Assembly: GCA_029747585.1 (NCBI GenBank)
Contig: JAPEVF010000045.1
Location: forward strand, 62,001-126,000
Source: Pleurotus djamor
Lineage: Eukaryota; Basidiomycota; Agaricomycetes; Agaricales; Pleurotaceae
Length of the DNA stretch: 64,000 bases
Direction of reading: 5' to 3'
The position numbers were made by a program, and so were the translations under genes. Below are positions 34,261 through 46,745 of this stretch, piece by piece. Numbering within the stretch: the first letter of the stretch is position 1; each line of letters starts with the position of its first letter. The notes under the pieces were generated by a model. It did no database searches, had not been told where the DNA came from, and saw nothing but the letters and a program-made list of their open reading frames with translations.

Positions 34261-36106
34261 CTACCGATGATACCACCCATTCAAATCTTTCAGGAATTGC
34301 CTGCCGTCTTTCTCAGATATCGCACCTCTCTTGATTTGTGCCTCGTACTCAGTAGTGACCATCCACTTAATCCAATAGCGTCTCTACAAAGGCCTTGAAC
34401 TTCATGCCGGTAGAGTGAGGTGAAAGCTCACATATTCTTCAGGAGTATAGCTAACTCCGGATCCGCCATCTAACCATACGAGGACATCATTACCGCGTAT
34501 GTAATGTTTGCCATCCCATTTCATAAGGGCACCGATTCCCCTGGATCATCATCAAATACTGGCACCGACGGGAAGAGAAACGAAGCGTACCAGTCCAAAA
34601 GTTGTGCCTTTACTGGGTAGTCGCCCTGCATCGTGAAATTGACGTTCCCCAAGTGCCCATCCCTGAAGAGCTCCCGTGACCCCAAACTCCTGAGACGACG
34701 GAAAACACTTACCGGTGCTCAAGCCCATATTTCCGGACTATGCTTTCTATTTCGTCGACGGCAAGATGACACCCGATCAAGAGCAGTCTCTTGAAATCTT
34801 CGCTGAAAGGATGACGCTGGTACAATGGCGTCTTGTACAACGGTGTACCTCCGATCTTTTTCATGGCAAACCACCCAGTGAAATGCTCGGGGTCGGGGGA
34901 CTTGAGCTGCCCTACTACGCTGAGATTCCGAACTTCGAAGGCGACCATCAAGAGGTAGTTATCGTCACTGTTGTTCGGGCTTGGTTTGAAGGGCATCCCT
35001 TGCTTGAGGATATGATAGATTTCCAGATATCTTGGGCGTAACTGAGGCACCCAGTAATTCAGGATCTTCACGACCGCGGTAGAGTCATTGGCTGCATCAT
35101 GGACTCGAGCGAATTTTCCCTTCCCAAGGAAAGTACCAAGAGGCGGTAGACCGTCTTTGAAATAGGGGAGCTTGGGTCAGTAGACGATATCGCATGAAGG
35201 AGGGTAGAGGGATGCCATACAGAAAGGGACATTGTAAGGAGTCGTAGCATCCTGATAGGTAGACCAGTTTAATCCTAGGTTCGGATTGACAATCCGAACG
35301 ATAACGCCTATTATGCGGGTCAGGCAGTGGTCGAAGTGGCCTGATCATCACTCGCCGAGGTCATTCTGAAGGCCGGTACTTGCACTGTAACTGTCGATGA
35401 GTAACTTGGAGAAGATAAATTCAATATTCCGGAATGAATGAGTAACTATAACATACGATCTCGTTGAAGTTTGCTTGCGACCAGTGTTGGATCTTGCGGA
35501 GGGCTTGGGCTTTGTCTTTGACGGCGTCAGGAACAGATGACTCCCGAGAATGAGAAGGAGAATCATAATCACCGGTCCCAACTTCGAAGTAAGAAACTAG
35601 GTTGATGATAGGTTTTACCTGTCCATTGGTGTTGGACGCTTTGAAGTACCACAAGGCCCTTTCGCAGCTAATCGATGATATCAATTACGAGATTACAAAG
35701 ACGAAGGTAGGGGAGCGGAGAACTCACAGTGATCGACTCGGTGTACTGGTTACAATGGCAATCTTTGAGCCTTGTTCGAGAGCGTTTTTGAGAACTGACG
35801 GAACGTCACTGTGCAATCTAATCGTATGACCATGTTCACTACGCAATTCGGTTATTGACCTATTTGAGTGTCAATGATGTGATGTGGCCGTACTTGCGAT
35901 CACGAAGGACGTGCTCGTCTTCGACCTCCAAGTTGTCTTCGACTTGTGGAGAAGCCTTTGGCTGCTTTCTCATCCTGTCAGGGTCAAGCTTCCCGCTCCA
36001 TAGGACGTTACTGTCATTGGCAATTAGTGAGCAACAGCATGATAGGCTGCGAATGGCAAGGTTCGGATACGTACTCGACCTCTAGTGCTATCACCTTGAA
36101 CCCCAT
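34261..36106 (-). pseudogene. MDP-1-like phosphatase remnant fused to a kinase-like domain
   Basis: The 5' half is a diverged copy of the phosphatase-like genes at 37105-43178: MGFKVIALEVD, then PQVEDNL, SKIAIVTSTPSRSL and CERALWYFKASNTNGQVKPI, with introns at matching places. The nucleophilic Asp of DxDxT is Glu. Instead of the family's C-terminal domain, the 3' half reads as a protein-kinase fold: glycine loop LGTFLGKGKFARV, VVKIL, catalytic loop HRDGHLGN (split by an intron) and LLDWG, ending GWYHR at 34261. In one continuous frame the junction holds TGA TGA near 35350 and another TGA near 35180. Either a broken chimera, or a remnant next to a still-coding kinase piece whose start I cannot place. 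Confidence 0.55.
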
Positions 36107-37104
36107 GTTCGTTGTGGCGAGATTTCTGCCTTGCGGTGGTATTAAGACGGTGTCTTAATTGCATCGTCGCGCGATTCGACCGTGGATGACTGTACTAGAA
36201 GCTTTCCAGGAAGAAGGTGACTGGTGATGGAAGTTTTCGCGTAAAGTTTGGGCTGCTGTACCATGGGTCCTGAAGCTAAAGGTTAAGCTTGGTCCGTCGT
36301 CGAGGCTTCAATCGAAAGGCAGCAAAAGAAGCTAGCCTTCGAGGGTATGTATCGAGGTTCGTCGTTGGAGCCAGTGTCTCTAACTATGGTTCAAAGCTAC
36401 TTACCCGAATCATTGCCTTGCTCTAGGTAGGTGCGAAGACAGTATTTCAGCCATTCCCGAAACGCACATGGTATTTTCGAACTTCTTAATTGACGGATAT
36501 TGGAATGGACGGAATCGTGCAAGAAATCGAATTGGTAGCGGGAAGTCAAGGCAAGCACTGGAGTTCGTGCACAGAAGAAAAGAAATCGTACCCCTGATGT
36601 TGCTTGCCCCGCTTAGGAGACTGATTTCCACGATGCGGACTTTTTTTTGATTAGCGTGGCCTACTTCCTACTTGCTCTGACTCGGACATCACTAGCACTG
36701 CGTGCGCTTCGCTTCTAGGGAATCGATGTATCCGAGGTTATCTTACCTTTGTGCTGCATTGTCCATATGGCATCAACACATTTGCCCCGTTGTATCAGAG
36801 CCACAACCAAGCGATGCACATGCGGTCGTCTCATGCTTTTCATCGGCTTTTCATATCGCTTCGCTTGACACTCGATGTAGACTAATGAGCATTCCGACTT
36901 CGGGGGCTTCTTTGAACTCTCTCCCAGTAAATCGGTTCAACCGCATACTCTCCACTCCTTGATTGCTTTGCAGGGAAAGACTTTTACTAGATCAGCAATG
37001 CGGTCTCGGGGCGTAGCAAGTTCCTACATGCTCACTTCGGTTTGATTGGATTGGCTTGATTTAAGTACTCTCAAGCTACAGGCTCTGAGCACCCAAGCAC
37101 AACT
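36107..37104. other. Intergenic region between divergent phosphatase-like genes
   Basis: About 1 kb with short unsupported open frames only. Confidence 0.35.
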
Positions 37105-38806
37105 ATGTTTCCCAAAATCATTGCTCTTGACACGGAGTGCGTATTCATATATCCCTCTCAACAACTTTCTCAACGTTTCTCAACAGTTGGACCATCTTCT
37201 GGGGCTGGCTCGATGGCAATAAATGGGGCAAAGGCCCAGGAGCGGCATCCACTCTCGAAGACAATATCAAGCAGAAAGACTTTTGGGATATCTACGACAA
37301 AACGTATGGTGACTTCCTTACTTGAACCTCCGATTGTAACCGTTCGTTTGAACTCACAATTCATTAGAAACCCCAAAAACAAATGTGGCATGTTCGCTGA
37401 CGTACCCGATATCATTGGTGATATTTTGAAGAACGGCGCGAAGCTAGCCATTGTTTCGCGTAACAAGCACAAGTCTCTGTGAGTTTCCGTTTGAATCTGT
37501 ATCTTTGCGCGCTAACTCACGTTAACTCAACCATTTCCGTCTGCATAGGTGCGATCGAGCTCTTTGGCATTGGAAGGCACAAGACGGCAAGGGAGGTTAC
37601 AAACCCATCATCGAACTCGTCACGTATAACGAAATCTATGACAGTATGTGCAATCTGGAGCTCTCTCGCACTTCGCTTTCTAACGACGGTTTCCAGAGGA
37701 CCCGGTTACGCATTTTAATAAGATCCATTCGTATGACACCAACGTCTACTATTCCGATATGGTCTGTTTTCCAGTGACTCAAGCGCATTTGTGGATTGAT
37801 CGTGCTTTCTTAGCTGTATTTTGACGATGATGCTACGAGCAATATTGTCGAGATGATGATTGGTGCGACCATCTCGCTTTTATCCTCCCGCTTCTGAGCA
37901 CCGATATCTCCAACTTCAGGTGTCACGTTTCAGGTTTCCAGAGATCAGAAAGGGCTGACCTGGGCCAACTACAAGGAGGGTCTCGAAGTATGGCGGCGTA
38001 ACAAGAGTATCATAACGCCGTGGAAGGGGCTGAAAGTTTCATCGTACCCGAAGGCTAAATTCATTGGTTATTCGGGTATGGATATCGATACCATCAAGCT
38101 ATTGGAGAAGGGTTGGCGTAGGCACGATAGGAAGGAGGCTGCGCGGTATGGATTCGCCGTCTATATTGCTGACAACCCTGCTATGTATGTCTTCCACTTG
38201 GGTCATAACGATCATCGGACACTAACCCATAATACTCTAGTGCGGAGTACTTCAATCGCTGGATAAAGTATGCCTTTGGAGGGGAGTCTGCAGAGACGGT
38301 TGTCTGCAAGCTGTACGCCCGAGACGGTGAGATTTGGGACAAGCTGAACAAGGTAAGTGAGGACGTGAGAATCCTATGTCTACGATTCTGACCGTCTCTG
38401 TTAGATCTGGGTAGCAGATGACACCACCCTCAAGACGGACGAGAAAGGCAAGGCATTCGATGTTGCATGGAGTCAAGAAGATCGAGACCGCCTGGTCGCT
38501 TCGTGGGGCGTACATAAACCCTACGTCCTTTTTTCAAGGCACCCGAACATGGACAACTGGAAGCAGCCGAACATGACCCCATTCCCCGTACCCGATCTCA
38601 AACGATGGAACGAGATGGTCGTTTATCCGCAAATTCAGGAAGCGCAGCTTCTGGCAGTGAGGATGAGTCAGAGTGAGCTAGAGCATGACATGAAGAACGG
38701 GGTGCATTTGCACTATGAGAAGAAGCTGAAGGAATGGAATATCAAGACCCCTCACGAGACGCTTACGGAGTTGGGAAAGTACGGGGAGTCATCCGAGTTC
38801 CATTGA
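37105..38806 (+). CDS. MDP-1-like HAD phosphatase with extra C-terminal domain, copy 1
   Basis: About 425 residues in many short exons. MFPKIIALDTDWTIFWGWLD restores the HAD motif I DxDxT only after the first intron is removed (exon 1 ends at 37136, exon 2 starts 37187, joining GA to T). HAD motif II is the Ser in AKLAIVSRN; then CDRALWHWKA, HFNKIHSYDT and the motif IV acid pair in LYFDDDATSNIVEMM follow. This order is that of magnesium-dependent phosphatase-1, which acts on sugar phosphates or protein phosphotyrosine in animals. Beyond about residue 195 there is an additional region of about 230 residues (GYSGMDIDTIKLLEKGWRRH, KPYVLFSRHPNM, RWNEMVVYPQIQEAQLL) that I do not recognise and that MDP-1 lacks. 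Motifs are complete, so activity is likely. Confidence 0.8.
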
Positions 38807-39432
38807 AAGGCTACCAAAATATGGTAGATGTTCTTCTATATACATAGTCTGTAGCATCCTTTTCATGTCTCCGTTGACTGCCTCGACCTCACACCATGTG
38901 GCAAGCAGCCCCTGTCAAGTTGCTCCTAGCGTTTGTGAACCGAAAAAGATCCCGAAGAGCCTCATTGCCCACTAAGTCTAACACGCCCAGTGGCACCCTG
39001 GCAAGCACGCGTACAGCAAATTAGGCCTATCAACTCGGACGTTGATTCTTCCACAAACTTCCTTGCTAAACTAGAAGCTCCTAAGGTCCTCCACACGCTC
39101 TTTTGAGTAATCGATCCACCTGCAATCTCTCCGGCTTCGAGAATGCGTACCTGAAGAACTTTGGGCAGGACCCCAAGACCATTTGAACGCCAGACCTCTT
39201 TTATCAAGAATCCTGCCTCTCTTCTTCGGCTGGAGAATGAAGGGGCTCCGAAGAGAAGATCATACGGACTAGGTTTCGAATGAAATTTGTGCTTCTCGGG
39301 CCTGCACTGACCTTGCATAAGTTATTAAGTCCTGGGTGCACTACAGGGGGATGCTCGCCCTCTTGTGAAGGAGCGATACTTATCTTCCAGTTGGTTTCCA
39401 CTTACGACCAAGACCGGTAAAGCGACCTGATC
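38807..39432. other. Spacer between phosphatase-like copies 1 and 2
   Basis: A minus-strand open frame (38962-39318, 118 codons) has no recognised domain. Nothing else was seen. Confidence 0.35.
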
Positions 39433-41129
39433 ATGTTCCCAAAGGTTGTCGCACTTGACACAGAGTATGTCGCTCTTTGGCTGCCGTTCTTAGGGTGACT
39501 TATCTGTGAGTGGGCTAGCTGGACCCTCTTCTGGGGATGGTTGAACCCCGATCAATGGGGAAAAGGCCCCAACGCTTCTTCGCATATTGAAGACAACATC
39601 AAACAGAAGGATTTCTGGGACCTTTACGATAAGAGGTGTGTATTATTGCTCGTGATCATGTTCGTGCTTCAAGCTGACGCGGTCACACTTAGCAACCCAA
39701 ACAATCGATGCGGGATGTTCGCGGATGCTCCAGAGATCATTGGGGACATCTTGAAGCATGGCGCAAAGCTCGCGATTGTGTCGAGGAGTAAGAGCAAGGC
39801 GCTGTGAGCAGCTGCACTCGATATTCAATGTTCAGAGTTGACTTTGAGCTTTCTATCTCCTCTCTCCGTTTGTAAACAGTTCGGACCGTGCTTTGTGGCA
39901 TTGGAAGGCCCCGGATGCCAAAGGAAATTATCGGCCAATAATTGAATTGGCCGCGTATGATGAAGTGTACGATGGTGAGCTCTTCGTCTTCGAGTTATGT
40001 CTATTGCCTGACTGCAGGCGGGCTTTGTAGATGACAAAGTGAAGCATTTCAACAAGATCCATTCGTACGACACCAAGGTGGTTTACTCTGATATGGTACG
40101 TAAATACACCACCTCCTTTGCTCCCAATTTAATACATCTATCCATAGATACTATTCGATGACGAGGCCACAAATAATACTGTAGAGATGATGATAGGTTC
40201 GTCCATCTCCTGAGTACCCTCCACAAGACTGGCTGAATTGTTTACCGTAGGTGTTACCTTCCAAGTCTGTCGCGACCAAAAGGGCCTCACTTGGGCCAAC
40301 TACAGAGAAGGAATCGAGACGTGGCGCCGTAACCAGGCCATTATTACACCATGGGCTGGTCTCAAGGTTTCGGCATATCCTCACGCACGGTTGATTGGAT
40401 ACTCAGGCATGGATATCGAGACCATCAAGCTCTTGGAGAAGGGTTGGAGAAGACACGATCGGAAGGAGGCAGCGAGGTATGGTTTCGCTGTTTACGTCGC
40501 CGACAATCCCGCGATGTAAGTCATCTTCGTCTACGAATAGGCACCCTGGATGTACCACTCACCTACTATGATTGTAGAGCGAAGTATTTCAAGGATTGGA
40601 TCAAGTACGCCTTCGGAGGGAGTGCGGCCGAGACGATCGTATGCAAAATTTATGCTCGAGATGGATCGGTCTGGGATCGTTTGAATAAAGTAAGTCAAGC
40701 TGCTTTCCCCTTCTCTCTCTCCTTTCCTCTTAACACTCTTCGACCCGTCAGGTTTGGGCCTCAGAACATACAACTCTCAAAACAGACGTGACTAAAAGTG
40801 CATTTGAAATTGCGTGGAGTCAAGAGGATCGTGACAAAATAGTGGCGAATTGGGGTGTCCAGAAACCATACATCCTGTTTTCCCGACATGGAAATATGGG
40901 CGGTGATTTCCCAGTTCCTGCTGGACAACGATGGAACGAAATGGTGGTTTATCCCCAGATCCAGGAAGCTCAGCTGCTCACTGTGAGGCTTAGTGATGCA
41001 GAGTTGAATGCCGAGATCAATCGTGGGGTTCATTTGCATTACGAGCAGAAGATCAAGGAGTGGGGGATCAAGGTTCCCCAAGAGGCCATAGGGGATTGGA
41101 ACGCCCATGGCGAATCGGGATTCCGCTGA
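39433..41129 (+). CDS. MDP-1-like HAD phosphatase with extra C-terminal domain, copy 2
   Basis: Tandem paralog of the gene at 37105-38806 with the same exon layout. MFPKVVALDTDWTLFWGWLN carries the DxDxT motif, again completed across intron 1 (GA joined to C). Motif II is AKLAIVSRSK; later come SDRALWHWKAPD, VKHFNKIHSYDT and ILFDDEATNNTVEMM. The C-terminal region is highly alike: GYSGMDIETIKLLEKGWRRH, KPYILFSRHGNM and RWNEMVVYPQIQEAQLL, ending ESGFR. All HAD motifs are intact. No signal peptide; probably cytosolic. The substrate is unknown, and the extra domain may decide it. Confidence 0.8.
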
Positions 41130-41484
41130 TGACCATGAAGAATGGACGTTCCTATCTGTATAGGATAGAGAACAGTTGTGCATTGTTGTGAAATTGACCA
41201 CCTAGAAAACCTGGCAGCGGACGGTCGATAAATGTCCTGGGATGAGGCGAGCAGTCGCTCTCATGGTAGGTGGCCAGCAGATTGTGTTCCTCTGTTCCTG
41301 GAGTCTCGAGTGTACGTCACGCTGGGTGCGACTCGAATTTGCCGATACTTGGCGTGAACAGGTCAAAGATGTTACTCCGTATGAGCGAGAGCACAAAGAT
41401 GAAGATGGAAAACATGTTGAATACAGCCATGCGGAACTAAAATATTACAACGGCCGTAATGGCTGTTGGACGACTTGGAGTGAA
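41130..41484. other. Spacer between convergent phosphatase-like copies 2 and 3
   Basis: Shared 3' flank of two convergent paralogs. The plus-strand open frame 41242-41610 overlaps the end of copy 3 and has no support. Confidence 0.4.
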
Positions 41485-43178
41485 CTACACAAAAATGGCG
41501 CTTTCCTTGTGCTTCTGGAAGTCCGCCCAAGCACTTGGAGGGATATTTATGTTCCACTCCTTGATTTTTCGCTCGTAATGTTGGTGTTTCCCCGGATTCC
41601 CAACGTCTAGGGTGAGAGCACTGTCCTCCATACGCAGGGTCAACAACTGTGCTTCCTGGATTTGCCCATATACGACCATTTCGTTCCACCGACCAGGTTT
41701 TCGGACAGGGAATCGGCCTCCCATGTTGAAGTGGCGGGAGAAGAGAACGTATGGCTTTTGGACGCCCCAGGAGGCGACTAATTCATCGCGCTTGTTTTGG
41801 ATTTGAGCGATTGTACAGGGATTGCCGTTGACGTTCGTTTGGGGTGCTGTTTCGGGTACCCAAACCTAGAGTAGCAGTGATAAGCACGCACACATAACGC
41901 TGTAGAATTCGAGGGGTCATCAAACTTTTTTCAACGCCTTCCACTGCTCTTCATTTCTTGCAAATAGAGCACAGACCATTGTCTTTGCTTTGCTCTGACC
42001 GTGCGCATACTTGATCCAGTCGCTGAAGTATTTTGCACTGGAAGGATACCAATGTGATTGTAAGGCAACGGAATCGAGGAGGAGAGTTAACGAGACGTAC
42101 ATGGCAGGATCGTCTGTGATGTAACATGCGTATCCCCAGCGCGCGGCTTCCTTCCGATCGTGCTTTCTCCATCCCTTTTCGAGCAGTTCGATGGATTCCA
42201 TGTCCATACCAGAATACCCGAGGAAGAGAGGTTTAGTGTAGCTGCTGAGGTTCAGATCAACGAAAGGTGTGACGATACTCCGGTTTCGACGCCACGTTTC
42301 GATGCCAGCTTTGTACGTAGCCATAGTGAGGCCTTTGGTACCTTGTACAAGTTGGAAGGTCACGCCTGCGGCACAATAGTTAGGCCTCTGGATGTTCAAA
42401 CAGCGTGAAATGGGTTCACGGACCAATCATCATTTCTACGATGTCGCTGGTGGGGTCGTCATCGAAGAATATCTATAAACCGTGAGTACGGTAAGATTAT
42501 TTCCAGTGTCAGAGACGGAAGCGCACCATATCGGAGTAAGTAGTGCTGGTATCATACGAGTGGATCGCATCGAAATGGTGCACTACATTCTCTGCGAAAA
42601 CAAGGGCAAGAGGTGTGAAGAGGCATAGAGATGGGTTCGAGGGCTGGCTTACTGTCAGAGTTCTCATCGTAGCTGACAAGGTCGATGATCGACTTGGAGT
42701 CCCCGTTTGCATCTGGAGCTTTCCAATACCAGAGAGCTCGGTCACACCTAGGTCAATCTTCAATACAATACAGCGGATTGGAGACAGGGGAAGGTCACGA
42801 CGTACATGGCCTTGTTCTGGCCATGGCAGACAATCGCAAGCTTGGCGCCGTGTTTGAGGATGTCTTCAACAATTGCTGGAATATCAGGATGCATCCCACA
42901 TTTAACGACGGGGTTACTGGGCAGGATATATTTTCACGTTAGGAACACGGGATACAGGTCAGCGGACCTTTGATCGTAAAGATCCCAAGTATTTTGCTGC
43001 ATGATGTTATCTTCAACATTCGGAGAACGTCCACGGCCTTTGCCCCAACGACGAGGATTGAGTTCACCCCAAAAGATGGTTCCACTATGGCGACGTAGAA
43101 AAATAAAGCATCAGTTGCAGGGAAACTGAGGAAAACGTACAGGGTATCGAGAGCGACAACTTTGGGAAAGGGCTGCAT
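41485..43178 (-). CDS. MDP-1-like protein with altered active site, copy 3
   Basis: Same fold and exon layout as copies 1 and 2, on the opposite strand: MQPFPKVVALDTL joined to GTIFWGELNPRRWGKG, then CDRALWYWKAPDANGDSKSI, HHFDAIHSYDTSTTYSDM and IFFDDDPTSDIVEMM. After splicing, HAD motif I reads D-T-L-G-T, so the second Asp (general acid/base) is Leu, and motif II reads AIVCHGQ with Cys in place of Ser. The frame is otherwise intact through the C-terminal domain (GYSGMDMESIELLEKGWRKH, KPYVLFSRHFNM, RWNEMVVYGQIQEAQLL), so purifying selection may keep it as a non-catalytic or altered protein. The start ATG is at 43178-43176. Confidence 0.78.
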
Positions 43179-44224
43179 TGGAGTTTCGTATGGGTTCCCT
43201 GCGGATTCTTTGGACTATAAAGTTTGGAGCTTGGCCTGGTCTTGATGTGTCCGAGAGAATTACATCACAGAGGTGAATTGGATAGACTCATGGAGCTAAG
43301 TACAGTGATATTGACGAGCCACAAGCGTCGGCTTTTGCGTGTCCCATAACTGCAAGTTCATTCCAATTACGGTGAGTTGCGTTGGCGTTTCTTCCTAGTC
43401 CTGAACAGGGTCTTGAGCCAATCGGTCGGAGGACTCGGATAATTCCATGTAAGAAGAGCATTGAAAGCGCGCGATGGAACCAGTGAGAACAATGGAGAAG
43501 AGCTTCTTTCATTGACGCAGTGGCGTAACGAACCTGTATGTCGTGTTGAAGGCACTTGCCACTGAGTCGAAGGGAAGTAAAGACCTGCTTGCAGGGAGTG
43601 GCGTGCGAAACCTTCGAAAGTCCGCGACTGGCAAAAACCCGATTACGGCCAAGTCCAAAACTCTGGACGCCCTGGCTCATCTTTATGCTGTATCCATACT
43701 TTATAATGCGCACTACACGTAATCTCGCGATCAGGCGAACATATCGACATCGGGGAAAATCAAAACCCTCAACCCTCATTGACGATGCCAGACGGAAGGA
43801 ATCCTATAAAAATTTGTGGGAAAGAGTCGAAAAGGTGTGGAGAGCTGGAAGACACCCTTCCATTGCAATGGAAGTTCCCATGTATGGTACAGACGAAGCC
43901 CTGGTGAATTTGAAGCTCAAAATTCCGAGTAACCGCCTGGCCTTGTCTCCTCCGAAGTCGAAATTACCGGACTAAAGCATCCAATCAGCCATTCACCATG
44001 CATTTCTGTCCATAAACTCATACTTTGTCTGCTGTGCTTTTTGAAGAGTATAGCTTACCAATGCACCGACACTGAGTAGTACGGCGTCCTCCTAAGCGTT
44101 CAATACCGAAGCTGTCGGTATAGCCCATAGCTAAGTGTCTAAACCACAAATGCCTCATCACAACATGATAAAAGATATATCCTGAGTTGATCCTGAGGGC
44201 AGAAAACTACAACCTGAAAAAGAA
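43179..44224. other. Intergenic region, no gene seen
   Basis: Overlapping open frames on both strands (43288-43779 minus, 43556-43975 plus) without any recognised motif. Confidence 0.35.
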
Positions 44225-46745
44225 CTACTCCGCCTCCGCTTCATAATTAACATCATGACCATCGTCCAAATTCCACTTCTTGCCGTTCTCCTTCTTCTCC
44301 GAAACTGTCAACCAAGCTTCTAGCCTCCTTCCAAGTTCGCCACCGCGTCCACCACAGAAATCACCGTCCGTTTCCAGCATCTGCTCTTTGTCTTTTTCCT
44401 TAGGAAATGGCAGCTTGGATGAAGTTTTTCGTCGTGCGGCCTGCGAGGAAGCCAACATCGCCTGTAGCTCACAGACCGAGTCCTCGCTATCCCTCGACTC
44501 TGGTACAACACGAGCCGCGCTATCGGGGACACCGTCCTCAGCTTCGGCCTCTTTGAACCACTCCTCCTCCATATCCTCTGGCCCGAGAATGCTATCCGCA
44601 AGCCCTTCCTCCCAGCCGTCCCATTCGATACACCGATGAGCCATACGCAGACGCATCCCCGCTGACTCGTAGTACAGCCAGTCTCGGGCGAGAGATGTGT
44701 AGTCGTAATCACGACCGTCTCGTGGCGATGTTACATGACCTGGTCGTGATCCCAATCGTGCCACAGATTCACGGAAGAGGTTGGCGACGAAGGGACTGGA
44801 CTGCACGAACGCAGGAAGATGAGCGCATGCCCATAGTGGTCGTGTCGTTGTGGATTCCCAGTCAATGATGCATGTCTAATGAACAGTGAGTTAACATAGA
44901 AGAACAGAAGGACATTTGATTAAACTCACTATTTTCGTGTGGTCGTGGGCATCGACAAATACGTTCTCCAAGCTGAGATCATGGCAATCGATCCCAAACT
45001 CTTCCGTTTCTTCACGCTTCTCCAGCGTCGCCGTCAGTCTCTCCATGAGATCCATGAACCTCTCCATCTCCTTCCTCACTCTCTGCTCACGTTCATGAAG
45101 ATGAGCAACCAAGAACGTACTCCTCTGCATCCGCCTGTAGTCTCTGTACATCGCATCTCCAGGTCCCTCCCACTCCTCCTCACTCTCCTCCAAGTCATAC
45201 TCGTCGCTATCATCACTGCGGTCGCCCGGTACGGCGTTCAGGTGGTGATGCCGCGATGAGCGAATTTCGTCAGGGTCAAGGTGAAGCCGATGAGGTGCTG
45301 ATTTGCCCTCACATTCCCTGATAACGCCAGTGATTTCGCGATCAGCACAAGCGGCGAGGTAGGCTGATGTAGTGGACCAGGGTCCGCGATTTAATTCCTC
45401 TGCGGACATATCTCCTCTGCCTGAGCCGAAGAAGGGCCAAGAGATGATAGGACCAACGTGGTAGTCGGGCGAAGCATTCTTGTGCTGCAGCTTACGCGCA
45501 ACGGCGGAAGAAAGGTTAGCCGCCCCTGATGAGGTGAATGGGAAGGACGAATATGACTGGTCCGATGCGCGAGGAGTGTCAGCCGAGGAAGGGGAGTGCA
45601 TGGCAGTTCGGCTAGATGAGGTGTCAAAGTAGAGAGAGCCAAGCTTTGGGAAGCGATGAGCGAAGATGGGTATTATGAGTTCTGCAACGTTATCCAGCAG
45701 CTTGACTAGGTCATTGTACGGCATCGAGTGGTAGACTCTTGACAGGGGTATACCAGGGGCCTTGGGAAGGATGTGAGTCACGTGATGAGGATGGAGAATT
45801 TGAAATTTACGCGAGGAAACGCGCTGATCGCAAATCGCTCACCTTTGACATGAGAATGAACTCACCGCCAAGACGATTGTATGGATTGGCATCGTAGTGG
45901 TACACAGTCGGTACAGGGATGTTTGTATGCTCGCGCAAATATTGCATTGTAGCGACTTCGGACTCTGTTTTGAGCCGAGGCATGAATCGACGCGCTACAC
46001 GAGCTACGAGCTCAGATCGGTCAACTAGCGTAACCAAGTAGGCCTGTTATGGTGTTAACTGCGATATCGGACTGTTGGTGGCTCAACTACATACCTTGTG
46101 AAATGTGCCTGCGTAGGTGAAACAAATCGCTGATGTGAGCAACGGCGTACCGGAATTGCCGGTATGGTGATATTGCTTACCAGAGCTCAAAAACGTAATT
46201 CTGCCCACGTCGACGCCCATCTTCTCTTTCACGACGTCCTTCAAGACACGCCTATCGACCTGGAACGGAGCAAAGCCGTTCACGGTCGCGTCAGCCTTGG
46301 ATTCCTTGCGCCGGTCTTCATGTTCTATGGCCCAATCCCATTCCAGCGGTGGTTGTGATCTTCCAGCTGAAGAAGCTGAGGGAATCGGTGAAATAGCCAT
46401 GGCGGTAGCTGCCTTCTTCTTTTCGGTGTGGGGTAAACGATGGGGTAAAGATGTCGAGTAGCCATTCTTGATCATGGCACCAGATAATATACCTTCCGTC
46501 TCCGGTTTATGGATCGCGTCCAGGCGGTGTGCTGAGGGCTTATCAACGGAGTCCAGGCCCAAGTCGAGCTGTTCGTCGAGCTCGCCGTCCAATGTGATGG
46601 TAACTGGCGTATTATTCCACTCGCTCAAAGGAGCCAGCAATGAGGATATACTGCCAAAGATGTAATATCTGGTACGAGGAGGAGAAGAGGAAAACGCACT
46701 CTACATGGTGGTGATCGTGACGGTGTCCAATCTCTAAGCTACCAT
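44225..46745 (-). CDS. APH-type (aminoglycoside phosphotransferase-like) kinase
   Basis: A large minus-strand protein of about 740 residues with the APH/choline-kinase fold. The N-lobe has VARVARRF and EVATMQYLREHTNIPVPTVY; a long insertion rich in Ser, Asp and Glu follows; then the catalytic loop GIDCHDLSLENVFVD (HxDxxxxN-like), and after an intron IIDWESTTTRPLW with the metal-binding Asp. Such fungal proteins are usually of unknown substrate; resistance is not implied. The C-terminus is acidic and ends YEAEAE. The N-terminal start is uncertain: an ATG at 46745-46743 followed directly by a GTAGCT donor would join to SAFSSSPPRTRYYIFGSI, while a longer frame from 46812 does not join cleanly. 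Confidence 0.75.

Noticed and set aside
38962..39318. Possible transposon-derived frame between phosphatase copies
   Set aside because: No motif of integrase, reverse transcriptase or transposase could be recognised.
41242..41610. Plus-strand open frame of 122 codons
   Set aside because: It overlaps the conserved 3' end of the minus-strand phosphatase-like copy 3 and is a shadow of it.
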